A DNA stretch of 46,859 nucleotides from Streptomyces sp. BR123 (GCF_013401435.1 NZ_JACBGN010000023.1:1-46859), one strand, 5' to 3'. Shown: positions 1 through 8,474, counted from the stretch's first letter. Numbers and translations are program-made. Notes: generated from the letters alone by a model not told the origin.

Positions 1-2
1 CC

Positions 3-1517
3 CTCCCGCGCCCCCGCCGCAGCGCGGCGGGCGCGGAGGCCGGGACGCCCTCGGCCGACCCCCTGGACGAACTCGCCGAGCGCCTGGGCGGGTTCATCGC
101 GGCCGCCGTCCACCCCGACGAGATCGCCGCCGTCCTGGAGTCCGACGGGATGACCGACGAGCACATCCGGCTCACCTACGGCCGCCGGGACTCCTTCGAC
201 CTCGCCGAGCAGCTGTACGCGCGGGTGCCGCGCGCCTTCCCCGAGCCGCAGGACCACACCGACCCCTGGAAGGTGTCCCTCGCCGCCTGCCTGCTCCGCG
301 GAGTGGTCTTCGCCCTGCCCGGCCTCGCCTACGTCCTGGCCGCACCGCTGCTGGAGGGGCCCCCGGACCGGCTCGGCCTGCCCGCCGGGACGCTCACCCT
401 GCTCGCCGGGGCCCTCATCGGCTGGGTGTGGGACCAGGCCCTGTCCCACCGCGCCTACTCCTGGCTCGGCATGGGCGACCGGGCCGCCGCCGGGCGGACC
501 CTGCTCGTCGGCGCCCCCGCCGGGGCCCTGCTCGGCATCGCCGCCGCGCTCACCGTCCCCGGCGGGCCGCCGTTCAGCCACGCCTTCGCCGCCGGGCAGG
601 CCGTGTACGTCGGGGCCGCCACCGTGCTGCTGGTGCTCGGCCGGGAGCGGCTGCTCGTCGCCGCGCTCGCGCCGATGGCCGCGGGGGCCGTCCTCGCGCT
701 CTTCACCGACCCGCCCGTGCCCCTGCGGGTCGCCCTGCTCACCGGGTCCTTGCTCGCCGCCTGCGCGCTCGCGCTCCGCGAGCTGCCGTCGGCCTCCGGC
801 GTACGGGCCGCCCTACGCAGGATCCGCGGTCGACCGGGGCACCGCCCGGGCAGGTTCCGCGGCCGGGTGGCGGGCGGGCCGGTGCGCTGGCGGGTGCTGC
901 GCGGCGACGGGGAGGAGCACGGGCCGCGCGGGCCGCGGCTCGGCGACTCCGTGCCGTACGGCGTCTTCGGCCTCGGCACCGGCCTGCTGGTGCTGTACGC
1001 CGCCCTCGGCGAGGTGCTCGCCGGAGGCCCGGCCGAGGCGGTCGCCGCGCCCTCCGCGGTGGCGCTGACGCTCAGCATGGGTCCCGCCCAATGGCTGCTC
1101 CACCGGTTCCGCAGCGGAAGCCTCGCCGGGCTGCGGGCCGCCCGCTCGCCCCGGCAGTTCCGGCTGCGGATGCTCGGCACACTGGCCCGCTGCATGGCCG
1201 CGTACCTGACGGTGCTGCTCGTCCTCGGCGTGCTGGGAACCCTGTTCTGGCCGGGTGCGCCGGGCATGACCGGGCTCCGGGTCGCGACGCTGCTGCTGCT
1301 CGGCGGCGTGATGTGGACCGGGCTGCTGCTGCAGTCCTTCGGGGCGGTCCGGGCCGCCGCCGTGGTCTGCGCGTCGGCGGCCGTCGCACAGAGCCTGGCC
1401 CTGCCGCTCGGGGTGGGACATCCGCGGCTGGTACAGCTGGTCGTGGCAGGCACGGCCGCGGCCGCCCTCGCCGCGCTGGTCTGCCTGTTCCTCGGGCGGG
1501 CGACGGCCCACCGCTGA
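3..1517 (+). CDS. Multi-pass membrane protein, 5' end outside window
   Basis: The reading frame is open from base 3, so the true start lies to the left; the first internal ATG is at 150. The visible N-terminal part is hydrophilic and acidic (LDELAERL, then TDEHIRLTYG). About ten hydrophobic segments follow, interrupted by an Arg/Gly-rich cytoplasmic-looking loop around bases 810-930. No catalytic motif is visible. It lies directly upstream of a spherulin-4-like gene and a GH114 lipoprotein gene on the same strand. From memory, similar Streptomyces clusters also carry a PelF-like glycosyltransferase and an epimerase, so a role in making or exporting an amino-sugar polysaccharide is an inference from context. 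The family itself is not identified. Confidence 0.75.
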   Translation, partial: LPRPRRSAAGAEAGTPSADPLDELAERLGGFIAAAVHPDEIAAVLESDGMTDEHIRLTYGRRDSFDLAEQLYARVPRAFPEPQDHTDPWKVSLAACLLRGVVFALPGLAYVLAAPLLEGPPDRLGLPAGTLTLLAGALIGWVWDQALSHRAYSWLGMGDRAAAGRTLLVGAPAGALLGIAAALTVPGGPPFSHAFAAGQAVYVGAATVLLVLGRERLLVAALAPMAAGAVLALFTDPPVPLRVALLTGSLLAACALALRELPSASGVRAALRRIRGRPGHRPGRFRGRVAGGPVRWRVLRGDGEEHGPRGPRLGDSVPYGVFGLGTGLLVLYAALGEVLAGGPAEAVAAPSAVALTLSMGPAQWLLHRFRSGSLAGLRAARSPRQFRLRMLGTLARCMAAYLTVLLVLGVLGTLFWPGAPGMTGLRVATLLLLGGVMWTGLLLQSFGAVRAAAVVCASAAVAQSLALPLGVGHPRLVQLVVAGTAAAALAALVCLFLGRATAHR

Positions 1518-1541
1518 CCGCGACCCCGCACGCCCCGCCGC

Positions 1542-1595
1542 GACCCGTACGACCCGTACGACCCGTACGACCCGCACGACCCGTACAACCCGTAC
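1542..1595 (+). repeat. Tandem repeat, six copies of a 9-base unit
   Basis: Six head-to-tail copies of GACCCGTAC, the fourth and sixth with one change each, lie in the spacer between the membrane protein and the spherulin-like gene. Because the unit is 9 bases, all six frames stay largely open through it. It may be a simple slippage-prone repeat or a protein-binding array; nothing in the sequence decides between these. Confidence 0.85.
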
Positions 1596-1654
1596 GGACC
1601 CGACCGAGAACCGACCGAAAACCATCCGAGAACCCGTTCGAGAAGAAGGACCCC

Positions 1655-2302
1655 ATGCTGCTGGTGCCGCTCTACGAGCACCCCGACGACCGGCCCGACG
1701 ACTGGGAGCTGCTGATCCGCTCCGCGGGCCGGCTGCACTCGGTGGTCCTCAACCCGGCCAGCGGGCCGGGCGAGGCCCGCGACGCGCGGTTCGCCGTCGT
1801 CGCCGAGCGGCTGCGCGACGCAGGCGTGCCCGTCCTCGGCTACACCGACACCGACTACGGGCGCCGCCCCCACGCCGACGTGGTGCGGGACCTGCTGCGC
1901 CACCGCGACTGGTACGGCGCCGACGGGGCCTTCCTCGACCAGGCCGCCCCCGACCCGGCGCTGCTCGGCCACTACGGCCGGCTCGCCGTCGCCGCCCGGG
2001 CCGCGGGCGCCCGCACCCTCGTCCTCAACCACGGCATCCACCCGGACCCCGGCTACGCCGACCTCGCCGACCTGCTCGTCACCTTCGAAGGGCCCTGGGA
2101 CGCCTACCGGGACGCGGCCGTGCCCTCCTGGACCGCCGACCACCCGGCCGACCGGTTCTGCCACCTCGTGTACGCCGTCCCGCCGGGCGCGCCCGCCGCC
2201 GCGCTCGCCCGGCAGCGCCGGGCCGCCGTGCACTGCGCGGTCCCCGGGACCGGCGCGCACCCCTGGGGCACCCTCCCGCTCGCGCTCCGGGACGCCCGGT
2301 GA
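1655..2302 (+). CDS. Spherulation-specific family 4 (spherulin-4-like) protein
   Basis: This 215-residue protein starts at the ATG preceded by a strong AGAAGAAGGA ribosome binding site, although the frame is open much further upstream. The sequence resembles spherulin-4-like TIM-barrel proteins: an N-terminal MLLVPLYEHP strand, then LHSVVLNPASGPG, VPVLGYTDTDYG, DGAFLDQA and TLVLNHGIHPDP. These match the strand pattern of glycosidase-like barrels related to GH114. No signal peptide is visible, so the protein is probably cytoplasmic unless exported another way. Its stop overlaps the GTG of the GH114 gene (GTGA), which implies translational coupling. The likely role is in the metabolism of a galactosamine-type polysaccharide, inferred from the neighbour. 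Confidence 0.85.
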   Translation: MLLVPLYEHPDDRPDDWELLIRSAGRLHSVVLNPASGPGEARDARFAVVAERLRDAGVPVLGYTDTDYGRRPHADVVRDLLRHRDWYGADGAFLDQAAPDPALLGHYGRLAVAARAAGARTLVLNHGIHPDPGYADLADLLVTFEGPWDAYRDAAVPSWTADHPADRFCHLVYAVPPGAPAAALARQRRAAVHCAVPGTGAHPWGTLPLALRDAR

Positions 2303-3135
2303 GGGCCCCGGCGCGGCGGCGGCCGGCGCGGCGGCGCGGGGCGGCGCTGCTGCTCGTACCGCTGCTGCTCCTGGCGGCCTGCAGCGCCGAGCCGGACGGC
2401 GGCGAACCGGACCCGGGCCTCGCCCCCGCGCCGGAGGGGCGCTGGCAGCCGCGGCCCGGCACCGACTGGCAGTGGCAGCTCACCGGGAAGCTCGACACCA
2501 CGGTGAAGGCGCCGGTGTACGACGTCGACGGCTTCACCACGACCGCGGAGCAGGTCGAGACGCTGAAGAAGGCCGGGCGCCGGACCATCTGCTACGTGTC
2601 CACCGGCGCCTGGGAGGACTTCCGGCCCGACGCGGCGGCCTTCCCCCGGGAACTCCTCGGCAAGGGCAACGGCTGGGAGGGCGAGCGCTGGCTGGACGTC
2701 CGGCGCCGCGCCGAGCTGGAGCCGCTGATGGGCGAGCGGTTCGACATGTGCCGCGACAAGGGCTTCGACGCGGTGGAGCCGGACAACATGGACGGCTACA
2801 CCAACGACTCCGGTTTCCCGCTGACCGCCGAGGACCAGCTGCTGTACAACCGGCTGATCGCGCGGCTCGCCCACGACCGGGGGCTCGCGGTCGGCCTGAA
2901 GAACGACCTGGACCAGGTCCCGCAGCTGGTGGGGGACTTCGACTTCGCGGTCAACGAGCAGTGCGCCCAGTACGGGGAGTGCGAGCGGCTGACCCCGTTC
3001 GTCAAGGCGGGGAAGGCCGTCTTCCACGTCGAGTACGAGCTCCCGACGAGCCGGTTCTGCGGCCTCGCGCGCAAGCTGAAACTCAGCTCCATGCAGAAGG
3101 AGTACGAGCTGGGGGCCTGGCGGAAGCCCTGCTGA
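2299..3135 (+). CDS. Endo alpha-1,4 polygalactosaminidase-like lipoprotein (GH114)
   Basis: The protein has 278 residues. An Arg-rich start is followed by a hydrophobic stretch ending in a lipobox (LLAAC, Cys28), so it should be a membrane-anchored extracellular lipoprotein. The remainder matches glycoside hydrolase family 114: a WQWQLTG opening, VYDVDGF (Asp75/Asp77), a TICYVSTGAWEDFR strand, AVEPDNMDGY with the likely catalytic acidic residues near Glu160/Asp162, VGLKND and FAVNEQC. Related domains cleave alpha-1,4 galactosamine polymers, and PelA of the Pel exopolysaccharide system carries a similar domain. The GTG start overlaps the stop of the spherulin-like gene. It converges with the histidine kinase gene, only 24 bases away, with no clear terminator between them. 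Confidence 0.9.
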   Translation: MRAPARRRPARRRGAALLLVPLLLLAACSAEPDGGEPDPGLAPAPEGRWQPRPGTDWQWQLTGKLDTTVKAPVYDVDGFTTTAEQVETLKKAGRRTICYVSTGAWEDFRPDAAAFPRELLGKGNGWEGERWLDVRRRAELEPLMGERFDMCRDKGFDAVEPDNMDGYTNDSGFPLTAEDQLLYNRLIARLAHDRGLAVGLKNDLDQVPQLVGDFDFAVNEQCAQYGECERLTPFVKAGKAVFHVEYELPTSRFCGLARKLKLSSMQKEYELGAWRKPC

Positions 3136-3159
3136 GCCCGGCGGCCGTCCCGCCCCGCC

Positions 3160-4413
3160 TCACTTCACGGGCAGGACGACGTGCACCCGGTAGCCGCCGC
3201 CGTAGCGGGGCCCGGCGAAGCAGGAGCCGCCCAGGGCGCCGGCCCGCTCCCGCATCCCGAGCAGCCCGTGGCCGCCGCCCTCCGCGGCGGCCGCCGCGGA
3301 GGGGTCGGCGGCGGCCGAAGAGAGGTCGGCGGCGGCACTGCCGGCGCCGCCGTCGTCGAGGACGGTGACCTCGGTGGAGGCGCCGACCCGGACCACGCTG
3401 ACCTCGGCGCTGGCGCCCGGCGCCGCGTGCTTGCGCACGTTGGTCAGCGCCTCCTGGATGACCCGGTACGCCGCGAGGTCCACGGCGGCCGGCAGCGGCC
3501 CGCTGTCCCCGTCGAGCTCCACCATCACCTTCACCGGCAGCCCGGCATTGCGGAAGGTGTCCACCAGCTCGTCGAGCCGGGCCAGCCCCGGCGCCGGCTC
3601 GGTCGGCGCCTCCGGGTCCCCGGACTGGCGCAGCAGGCCGACCGTGGCCCGCAGCTCGTTCAGCGCCGAGCGGCTGGCGTCCCGTACGTGGGCCAGGGCC
3701 TCCTTGGCCTGGTCGGGACGCTTGTCCATGACGTGCGCGGCCACCCCGGCCTGCACGTTGACCAGGGCTATGTGGTGGGCGACGACGTCGTGCAGGTCGC
3801 GGGCGATCCGCAGCCGCTCCTCGGCGACCCGCCGCCGGGCCTCCTCCTCACGGGTCCGCTCGGCCCGCTCGGCGCGCTCCCGGATGGCGTCGACGAAGGC
3901 GCGCCGGCTGCGGACCGCGTCGCCGCCGGCCGCGGCCATCCCCGTCCAGGCGAAGATGCCGATGTTCTCCTGCGCGTACCAGGGCAGCGGCCCGGCGGCC
4001 AGCATGGCCACACCGGTCAGACCGGCCATGGTGAGCAGGCCGACCCGCCAGGTGGTGGGCCGGTCGGTGTGGGAGGCCAGCGTGTACAGGGCGATCACGG
4101 CGGACATGGCGACGGGCACCCGGGGCCCGCCCGAGGAGAGTTCCACCACGGACAGCCCGATGGTCGCGGCGAGCACGGCGGGGGTGTGCCGCCGCCGGAA
4201 GACGAGGGCCGCCGCGGCCAGCAGCATCAGCACGAGCGACAGCGGATCGGGGGCGCGGGTGCCGAAGGTCGGCCCGTGGGGGCCGCGCGGGTCGACGAAG
4301 GAGCCGAGGACCATCGCGACGAGCGCCCCGAGCGCGAGCACGGCGTCGGTGGCCAGCGGATGGGCCCGCAGCCACGTCCGGGTGGCGGGGAACGGCCCGA
4401 GGTCTGTCGTCAC
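3160..4413 (-). CDS. Two-component sensor histidine kinase (NarX/DesK-type)
   Basis: The 417-residue protein has an N-terminal domain with about four to six membrane segments (residues 20-160), a short coiled region rich in Glu/Arg, and a HisKA_3 dimerisation domain with DLHDVVAHH (phospho-acceptor His208). A HATPase domain follows, with N-box VIQEALTNVRKHA (318-330), a DDGG segment and GHGLLGMRERAGALGG. An Ala/Ser-rich insertion lies between the D-box and G-box. There is no adjacent response regulator. It sits 55 bases downstream of the rhomboid-like gene on the same strand and is probably the last gene of the mprF-like operon. The NarL-type regulator at 15041-15745 is a possible partner, by inference only. 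Confidence 0.92.
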   Translation of the reverse strand: MTTDLGPFPATRTWLRAHPLATDAVLALGALVAMVLGSFVDPRGPHGPTFGTRAPDPLSLVLMLLAAAALVFRRRHTPAVLAATIGLSVVELSSGGPRVPVAMSAVIALYTLASHTDRPTTWRVGLLTMAGLTGVAMLAAGPLPWYAQENIGIFAWTGMAAAGGDAVRSRRAFVDAIRERAERAERTREEEARRRVAEERLRIARDLHDVVAHHIALVNVQAGVAAHVMDKRPDQAKEALAHVRDASRSALNELRATVGLLRQSGDPEAPTEPAPGLARLDELVDTFRNAGLPVKVMVELDGDSGPLPAAVDLAAYRVIQEALTNVRKHAAPGASAEVSVVRVGASTEVTVLDDGGAGSAAADLSSAAADPSAAAAAEGGGHGLLGMRERAGALGGSCFAGPRYGGGYRVHVVLPVK

Positions 4414-4468
4414 CCCGATACGGTACGGCCTGCTCCGGCCGGGGCCGCCCGGCGGCCGGGGTAACGCG

Positions 4469-5209
4469 TCAGCGGTGCGGTTGGCGCGGCCGCGGGGCCG
4501 CGGCCGCCGGCCGGGGAGGACGCTCCCGCAGCCGGGCGGCGGGGCGCCGCTCCTCCCGTGCGGCGACGGCGAGGCACAGTCCGAGGACGGCGGCGAGGGC
4601 CGCGAGGTGCTCCTTGCCGGCCAGGTTGTCCTTGACCAGCACCTCGACGATCATGGCGGCGATCAGCAGGGCGCCCGTCAGGTACGCACGGTGGTGCCAG
4701 CACAGGTGGAGGGCGAGGCCGACGACCGCCGCCGACGGGCCGGTGTCGCCCACGACCCGGTCGGACAGCGGCAGGCCGAGCGGATGGTCGGGCCCCAGCG
4801 CGAGCCCGAGCCGGGCGTACGTGGTCCCGGCGAGGGTGGCGACGTAGCCGATGGCCAGGGCGCGCCACCAGCCGATGCAGATCTCGGCGAGCCCGAAGAC
4901 CAGCAGGATCTGGGCGAGGGCCCCCCACACGGGCAGGTCGAGAGCGGGGACGAACAGGGACAGCGGGGTCCGCAGCAGGGCCAGCCAGAAGGGGTCGGCG
5001 GCCTTCACCGACCCGAGGTTCTGGACGGGGCGGAACCCCCAGGACGTGTTCTGGACGATCTGGAACAGCGAGGTCAGGCAGACGGCCCCCAGGGTCATCG
5101 GGGCGGCCCGCAAACGGTCGCGGACGACTGCCTCCCGGACGGTCCCGGACAGGGGCCCCCACTCACGGCGGGCGAACCGCCGCAGTGGGGTCGTCGTCCA
5201 CGCTGTCAA
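4469..5209 (-). CDS. Rhomboid-like integral membrane protein
   Basis: I place the start at the TTG at 5209, whose TTGA overlaps the stop of the upstream DUF2156 gene; the longer open frame would run inside that gene. This gives 246 residues with about six hydrophobic segments and a basic, Pro/Ala/Arg-rich C-terminal tail. The segment VVGDTGPSAAVVGLAL is placed like the rhomboid serine motif (GxSx), and KEHLAAL supplies a late histidine, as in the Rhomboid_2-like family of actinobacteria. Whether it is proteolytically active is uncertain, because the motif is GPSA rather than GASG. Tight coupling to the MprF-like gene suggests a role in membrane lipid or envelope homeostasis. Confidence 0.8.
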   Translation of the reverse strand: MTAWTTTPLRRFARREWGPLSGTVREAVVRDRLRAAPMTLGAVCLTSLFQIVQNTSWGFRPVQNLGSVKAADPFWLALLRTPLSLFVPALDLPVWGALAQILLVFGLAEICIGWWRALAIGYVATLAGTTYARLGLALGPDHPLGLPLSDRVVGDTGPSAAVVGLALHLCWHHRAYLTGALLIAAMIVEVLVKDNLAGKEHLAALAAVLGLCLAVAAREERRPAARLRERPPRPAAAAPRPRQPHR

Positions 5210-7134
5210 CGATTGGTCTCCAGATGTCTGCGGTTGAGCCACTTCGGCAGCCCGGGAGCCTCCAGGAAGCCCTCGGCCCGGCCCGCGGCGATGCCGATCC
5301 GCAACAGGTCGGAGCTCTTCTCGAAGAGCATGAACCGCGGTTCCCAGATCGGCCGGTATTTGGCGTTGGCCCGGTAGAGGGACTCGATCTGCCACCAGCG
5401 GGAGAAGAAGCTCAGCATCGAGCGCCACATGCGCAGCACCGGACCCGCGCCCAGCTTGGACCCCCGTTCGAAGACCGAGCGGAACATCGCGAAGTTGAGC
5501 GAGACCTGTGTGACGCCGATCTCCTTCGAGCGCTCCAGGAGTTCGATGACCATGAACTCCATCAGACCGTTCTCGGAGTCGCGGTCACGGCGCATCAGGT
5601 CCAGCGACAGGCCCTTGGGGCCCCACGGCACGAAGGACAGCAGCGCCCGCAGGTCGCCGTCGCCGTCGGTGCACTCCAGCATCACGCACTGGCCGTCGGC
5701 CGGGTCGCCCAGCCGGCCCAGCGCCATGGAGAACCCGCGCTCGGTGGCGCCGTCCCGCCAGTCGTCGGCGCGGCGCACCAACTCGGCCATCTCCTCGGCG
5801 GGGATGTCGGCGTGCCGGCGGATGCGGACGCTGTAGCCGGCCCGCTTGACGCGGTTGAACGCCTGCCGGACGGTCCGCATGGCGCGGCCCTCCAGGGTGA
5901 ACTCGGAGGTCTCGACGATCGCCTCGTCGCCCAGCTCCAGGGCGTCCAGGCCGTGGCGGGCGTAGATCTGCCCGGCCTCCTCGCTCGCGCCCATCACCGC
6001 GGGCACCCAGCCGTGCTCGCGGGCCTCGGCCAGCCACGGGTCGATGGCGCCGGGCCAGGCCTCGGGGTCGCCGATCGGGTCGCCGGAGGCCAGGGAGACG
6101 CCGCCGACGACGCGGTAGGTGACGGCCGCCTTGCCGGTGGGGGACCAGATGACGGACTTCTCGCGGCGCAGCGCGAAGTAGCCGAGGGAGTCGCGGTCGC
6201 CCTGCCTCGCCAGCAGTGCGCGCAGCTTCTCCTCGTCGTCCTCGGTGAGCGGGTCCACGGCCCGGCGGGAGCGGAACGCGGCGAGCAGCACGGCGAGCAG
6301 CAGCACCATCGACATGACGTTGATGGCGATGTCCACCCAGGCGGGGGTGGTGATGGCCGCGTAGTCGCGGGCGTCGGGGTCCAGGGTGATCAGCCGCATC
6401 GCGCCGTAGCGCCAGCGGGCGAGGAACGTGGCCTGCGAAGCGTCCGGGTCGGTGTTGGCGGCGCCGACGATCAGCGCGGCGAGCAGCGAGGTGACCAGCA
6501 GGCCGACGGCGGCGACGGCGGTGGCCAGCTTGGGGTTGGAGCGGTCGCCCTTGGCGTAGAACTCCGCGCGGCCGAGCAGCAGGGCGCCGACGAACGCCGC
6601 GGTCAGGACGAGCGAGACCCAGTTCTGGGTGTGGTCGCGGAACTCCGGGTAGCAGACGTCGAACTCACCGCCGGTGCACGGGGCGAAGGCGGCGACGGCG
6701 AAGGCCAGCAGGAGCAGCCCGGCCAGAACCAGGTTCAGGATCCACGCCGCCCGCTTGCGCCGGCCCATGGTGACGGCGAGCAGCAGCGAGAACAGGCCGG
6801 ACGCGAAGCCGGCCGTGAGCAGGTACGGGGTGTAGAAGTCCTCGGTGTTGTGGCGGCGCAGGTCCTGGCCGAGGGAAACCCACACCGCGCTCAGGAAGTT
6901 CACGAAGGTGACGGCGCGCAGGTACCAGACCGCGAAGGCGGCACTGCGGCGCGATCGGACGGATCCGCGGCCGCCGCCCTCGCCCTTCGTACTGTCCTTG
7001 GCGGCCTCCCGGCCGGGCGGCTGGCCGGTCTTCGCGGTCTTCGCGGGCTGCGCGGGCTGTCGGGGCTGCGGGGCCTGCGCGGCCTTCGCTGCATTCGGGT
7101 CAATATCTGCGCTGGTCAAGCGGGTCTCTCCCAT
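5206..7134 (-). CDS. MprF-like phosphatidylglycerol lysyltransferase domain protein (DUF2156)
   Basis: I choose the ATG at 7134 (MGETRLTSAD), with AGAGGG just upstream; the frame continues to 7317 without support. The 642-residue protein starts with a disordered Ala/Pro/Gln/Lys-rich segment of about 60 residues. Six or so membrane helices follow to about residue 300, then a C-terminal DUF2156 domain containing two acetyltransferase-like folds (WRDGATERGFSMALGRLG, LSLDLMRRD, SLNFAMFRSVFERG). Family members transfer an aminoacyl group from charged tRNA to phosphatidylglycerol and may flip the product. This raises membrane charge and resistance to cationic peptides. The start codon lies 16 bases from a conspicuous hairpin pair. 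Substrate (lysine or another amino acid) cannot be told from sequence. Confidence 0.88.
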   Translation of the reverse strand: MGETRLTSADIDPNAAKAAQAPQPRQPAQPAKTAKTGQPPGREAAKDSTKGEGGGRGSVRSRRSAAFAVWYLRAVTFVNFLSAVWVSLGQDLRRHNTEDFYTPYLLTAGFASGLFSLLLAVTMGRRKRAAWILNLVLAGLLLLAFAVAAFAPCTGGEFDVCYPEFRDHTQNWVSLVLTAAFVGALLLGRAEFYAKGDRSNPKLATAVAAVGLLVTSLLAALIVGAANTDPDASQATFLARWRYGAMRLITLDPDARDYAAITTPAWVDIAINVMSMVLLLAVLLAAFRSRRAVDPLTEDDEEKLRALLARQGDRDSLGYFALRREKSVIWSPTGKAAVTYRVVGGVSLASGDPIGDPEAWPGAIDPWLAEAREHGWVPAVMGASEEAGQIYARHGLDALELGDEAIVETSEFTLEGRAMRTVRQAFNRVKRAGYSVRIRRHADIPAEEMAELVRRADDWRDGATERGFSMALGRLGDPADGQCVMLECTDGDGDLRALLSFVPWGPKGLSLDLMRRDRDSENGLMEFMVIELLERSKEIGVTQVSLNFAMFRSVFERGSKLGAGPVLRMWRSMLSFFSRWWQIESLYRANAKYRPIWEPRFMLFEKSSDLLRIGIAAGRAEGFLEAPGLPKWLNRRHLETNR

Positions 7135-7149
7135 CAGACCCTCTTTCGA

Positions 7150-7312
7150 GGGGACCACCGGCTTCAGCCGGTGGGGGAAACGAATTCTCGGAGTCGAAGA
7201 CGCGAAGCGCCGTACTACGGTTGGCTCCTGCCCACGGGCAGCGGTCAGGGCTCGGCCGTCATGAGGGTCCACGGGCCCAAGTGAGAAGCCCCCTCGTTCC
7301 CGAGGGGGAGGA
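7150..7312. mobile_element. Two-hairpin element, possible IS200/IS605-type relic
   Basis: Two perfect 8-base stems with 4-base loops bracket about 150 bases. The first is CCACCGGC/TTCA/GCCGGTGG (7155-7174) and the second is CCCCCTCG/TTCC/CGAGGGGG (7289-7308), the latter followed by GAGGAGTCAC. A stop codon (TGA at 7282-7284) just precedes the second hairpin. Hairpins of this look at both ends are characteristic of IS200/IS605-family elements and of the region downstream of tnpB genes in Streptomyces, as I recall them. No transposase frame is left inside. It could instead be the structured 5' leader of the mprF-like gene, or a terminator of cobT combined with a leader hairpin. Confidence 0.45.
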
Positions 7313-7403
7313 GTCACGAAACGCGATCATATGGGGCGCGCTGCCGACCCCGGCCGGCCCGGCCGGGGAGCCGTGGCCGGATGTGGCCGCGCCCCCCGGC
7401 GGT

Positions 7404-8474
7404 TCAGTCCGCGGGCTTCGGCTCCGGCTCGGCCCGCTCCGGCAGCTCTGCCGCGAGTGCGGCGGCCGCCTGGACCAGGGGGAGCGCCAGCAACGCCCCG
7501 GTTCCCTCCCCCACGGTGACGCCGTGGGAGAGCACGGGGTTGAGTGCCATCCGGTCCAGGGCCTTGGCCTGGCCCGGCTCGCCGCTCGCCTGGCCGGCCA
7601 GCCACCAGTCCGGGGAGCGGAACGCGGCCCGCTGGGCCACCAGTCCGCAGGCCGCCGAGACGACCCCGTCGAGGATGACCGGCGTACGGCGCACCGCGCA
7701 CTGCAGCAGGAAGCCGGTGATCGCGGCGACGTCCGCCCCGCCGACCGCCGCGAGCAGGGCCACCTGGTCGCCGAGGACCGGGCGGGCCCGGCGCAGCGCG
7801 TCCCGGATCGCCGCGCACTTGCGCATCCAGGTCAGGTCGTCGATGGGCTGCCCGCCGCGCCCGGTCACCACCGAGGCGTCGGTGCCGCACAGGGCGGCGA
7901 CGAGCACGGCGGCGACGGTGGTGCCGCCGACGCTCAGGTCCCCGAGGACGACGAGGTCGGTGCCGGAGTCGGCCTCCTCGTCGGCGATCTGCATGCCGAG
8001 CCGGATCGCCTCCTCGGCCTCCTCGCGGGTGAGGGCGTCCTCGGTGTCGATCCGGCCGCTGCCGCGGCGCACGCGGTGCCGGACCACGTCCTCGGGCAGC
8101 AGGCCGGGATCGCAGTCCAGTGCGGCGTCCACGATCCGCACCGAGGCCCCGAACCGCCCGGCGAGGATCGAGACGGGGCCGGTCCCGTCCAGCACGGAGC
8201 GCACCAGCTCGTGGGCGCTGCCCGCGGCCCGCGCGGAGACCCCGGCGGTGGCGATCCCGTGGTCGGCGGCGAACAGCACGACCCGGGGCCGCTCGATCGG
8301 CCTGACCGGAACCCGCCCCTGCGCGGCGGCCAGCCACTCGGCGAGTTCGTCGAGCCGCCCCAGCGACCCGGCCGGCACGGCCAGTCGCGCACGGCGCTCC
8401 TCGGCATCGCGGCGGACACCGCCGTCGGGGCGCTCGATCAGATCGGAGAAGTCGTCGAGATTCAGGGTGGTCAT
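7404..8474 (-). CDS. cobT: Nicotinate-nucleotide-dimethylbenzimidazole phosphoribosyltransferase
   Basis: This 356-residue protein makes alpha-ribazole phosphate for the lower ligand of cobalamin. I set the start at the ATG giving MTTLNLDDF, since the frame upstream runs into the GC-repeat spacer. The family signatures are visible: PAGSLGRLDELAEWLA near residue 40, VLFAADHGIATAGVS, GDLSVGGTT, a DGVVSAACGLVA segment, and GEGTGALLALPLVQAA near the C-terminus holding the catalytic glutamate. It lies downstream of the cobU fusion gene on the same strand, separated by a 273-base repeat-rich spacer. cobS lies about 6 kb away on the other strand, so the nucleotide-loop assembly genes are near each other but split. 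I saw no cobalamin riboswitch. Confidence 0.93.
   Translation of the reverse strand: MTTLNLDDFSDLIERPDGGVRRDAEERRARLAVPAGSLGRLDELAEWLAAAQGRVPVRPIERPRVVLFAADHGIATAGVSARAAGSAHELVRSVLDGTGPVSILAGRFGASVRIVDAALDCDPGLLPEDVVRHRVRRGSGRIDTEDALTREEAEEAIRLGMQIADEEADSGTDLVVLGDLSVGGTTVAAVLVAALCGTDASVVTGRGGQPIDDLTWMRKCAAIRDALRRARPVLGDQVALLAAVGGADVAAITGFLLQCAVRRTPVILDGVVSAACGLVAQRAAFRSPDWWLAGQASGEPGQAKALDRMALNPVLSHGVTVGEGTGALLALPLVQAAAALAAELPERAEPEPKPAD

Noticed and set aside
1542..1595. CRISPR-like array
   Set aside because: The repeats are 9 bases and contiguous, without spacers and without cas genes.
4410..5162. Alternative minus-strand frame of 250 codons over the rhomboid-like gene
   Set aside because: Arg/Pro/Gly-rich composition and no motif; the overlapping frame has clear membrane helices and a TTGA coupling.
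5185..7284. Long plus-strand frame of about 700 codons
   Set aside because: Antisense to the mprF-like and rhomboid-like genes, composition biased to Gly/Gln/Glu/Ala, no motifs.
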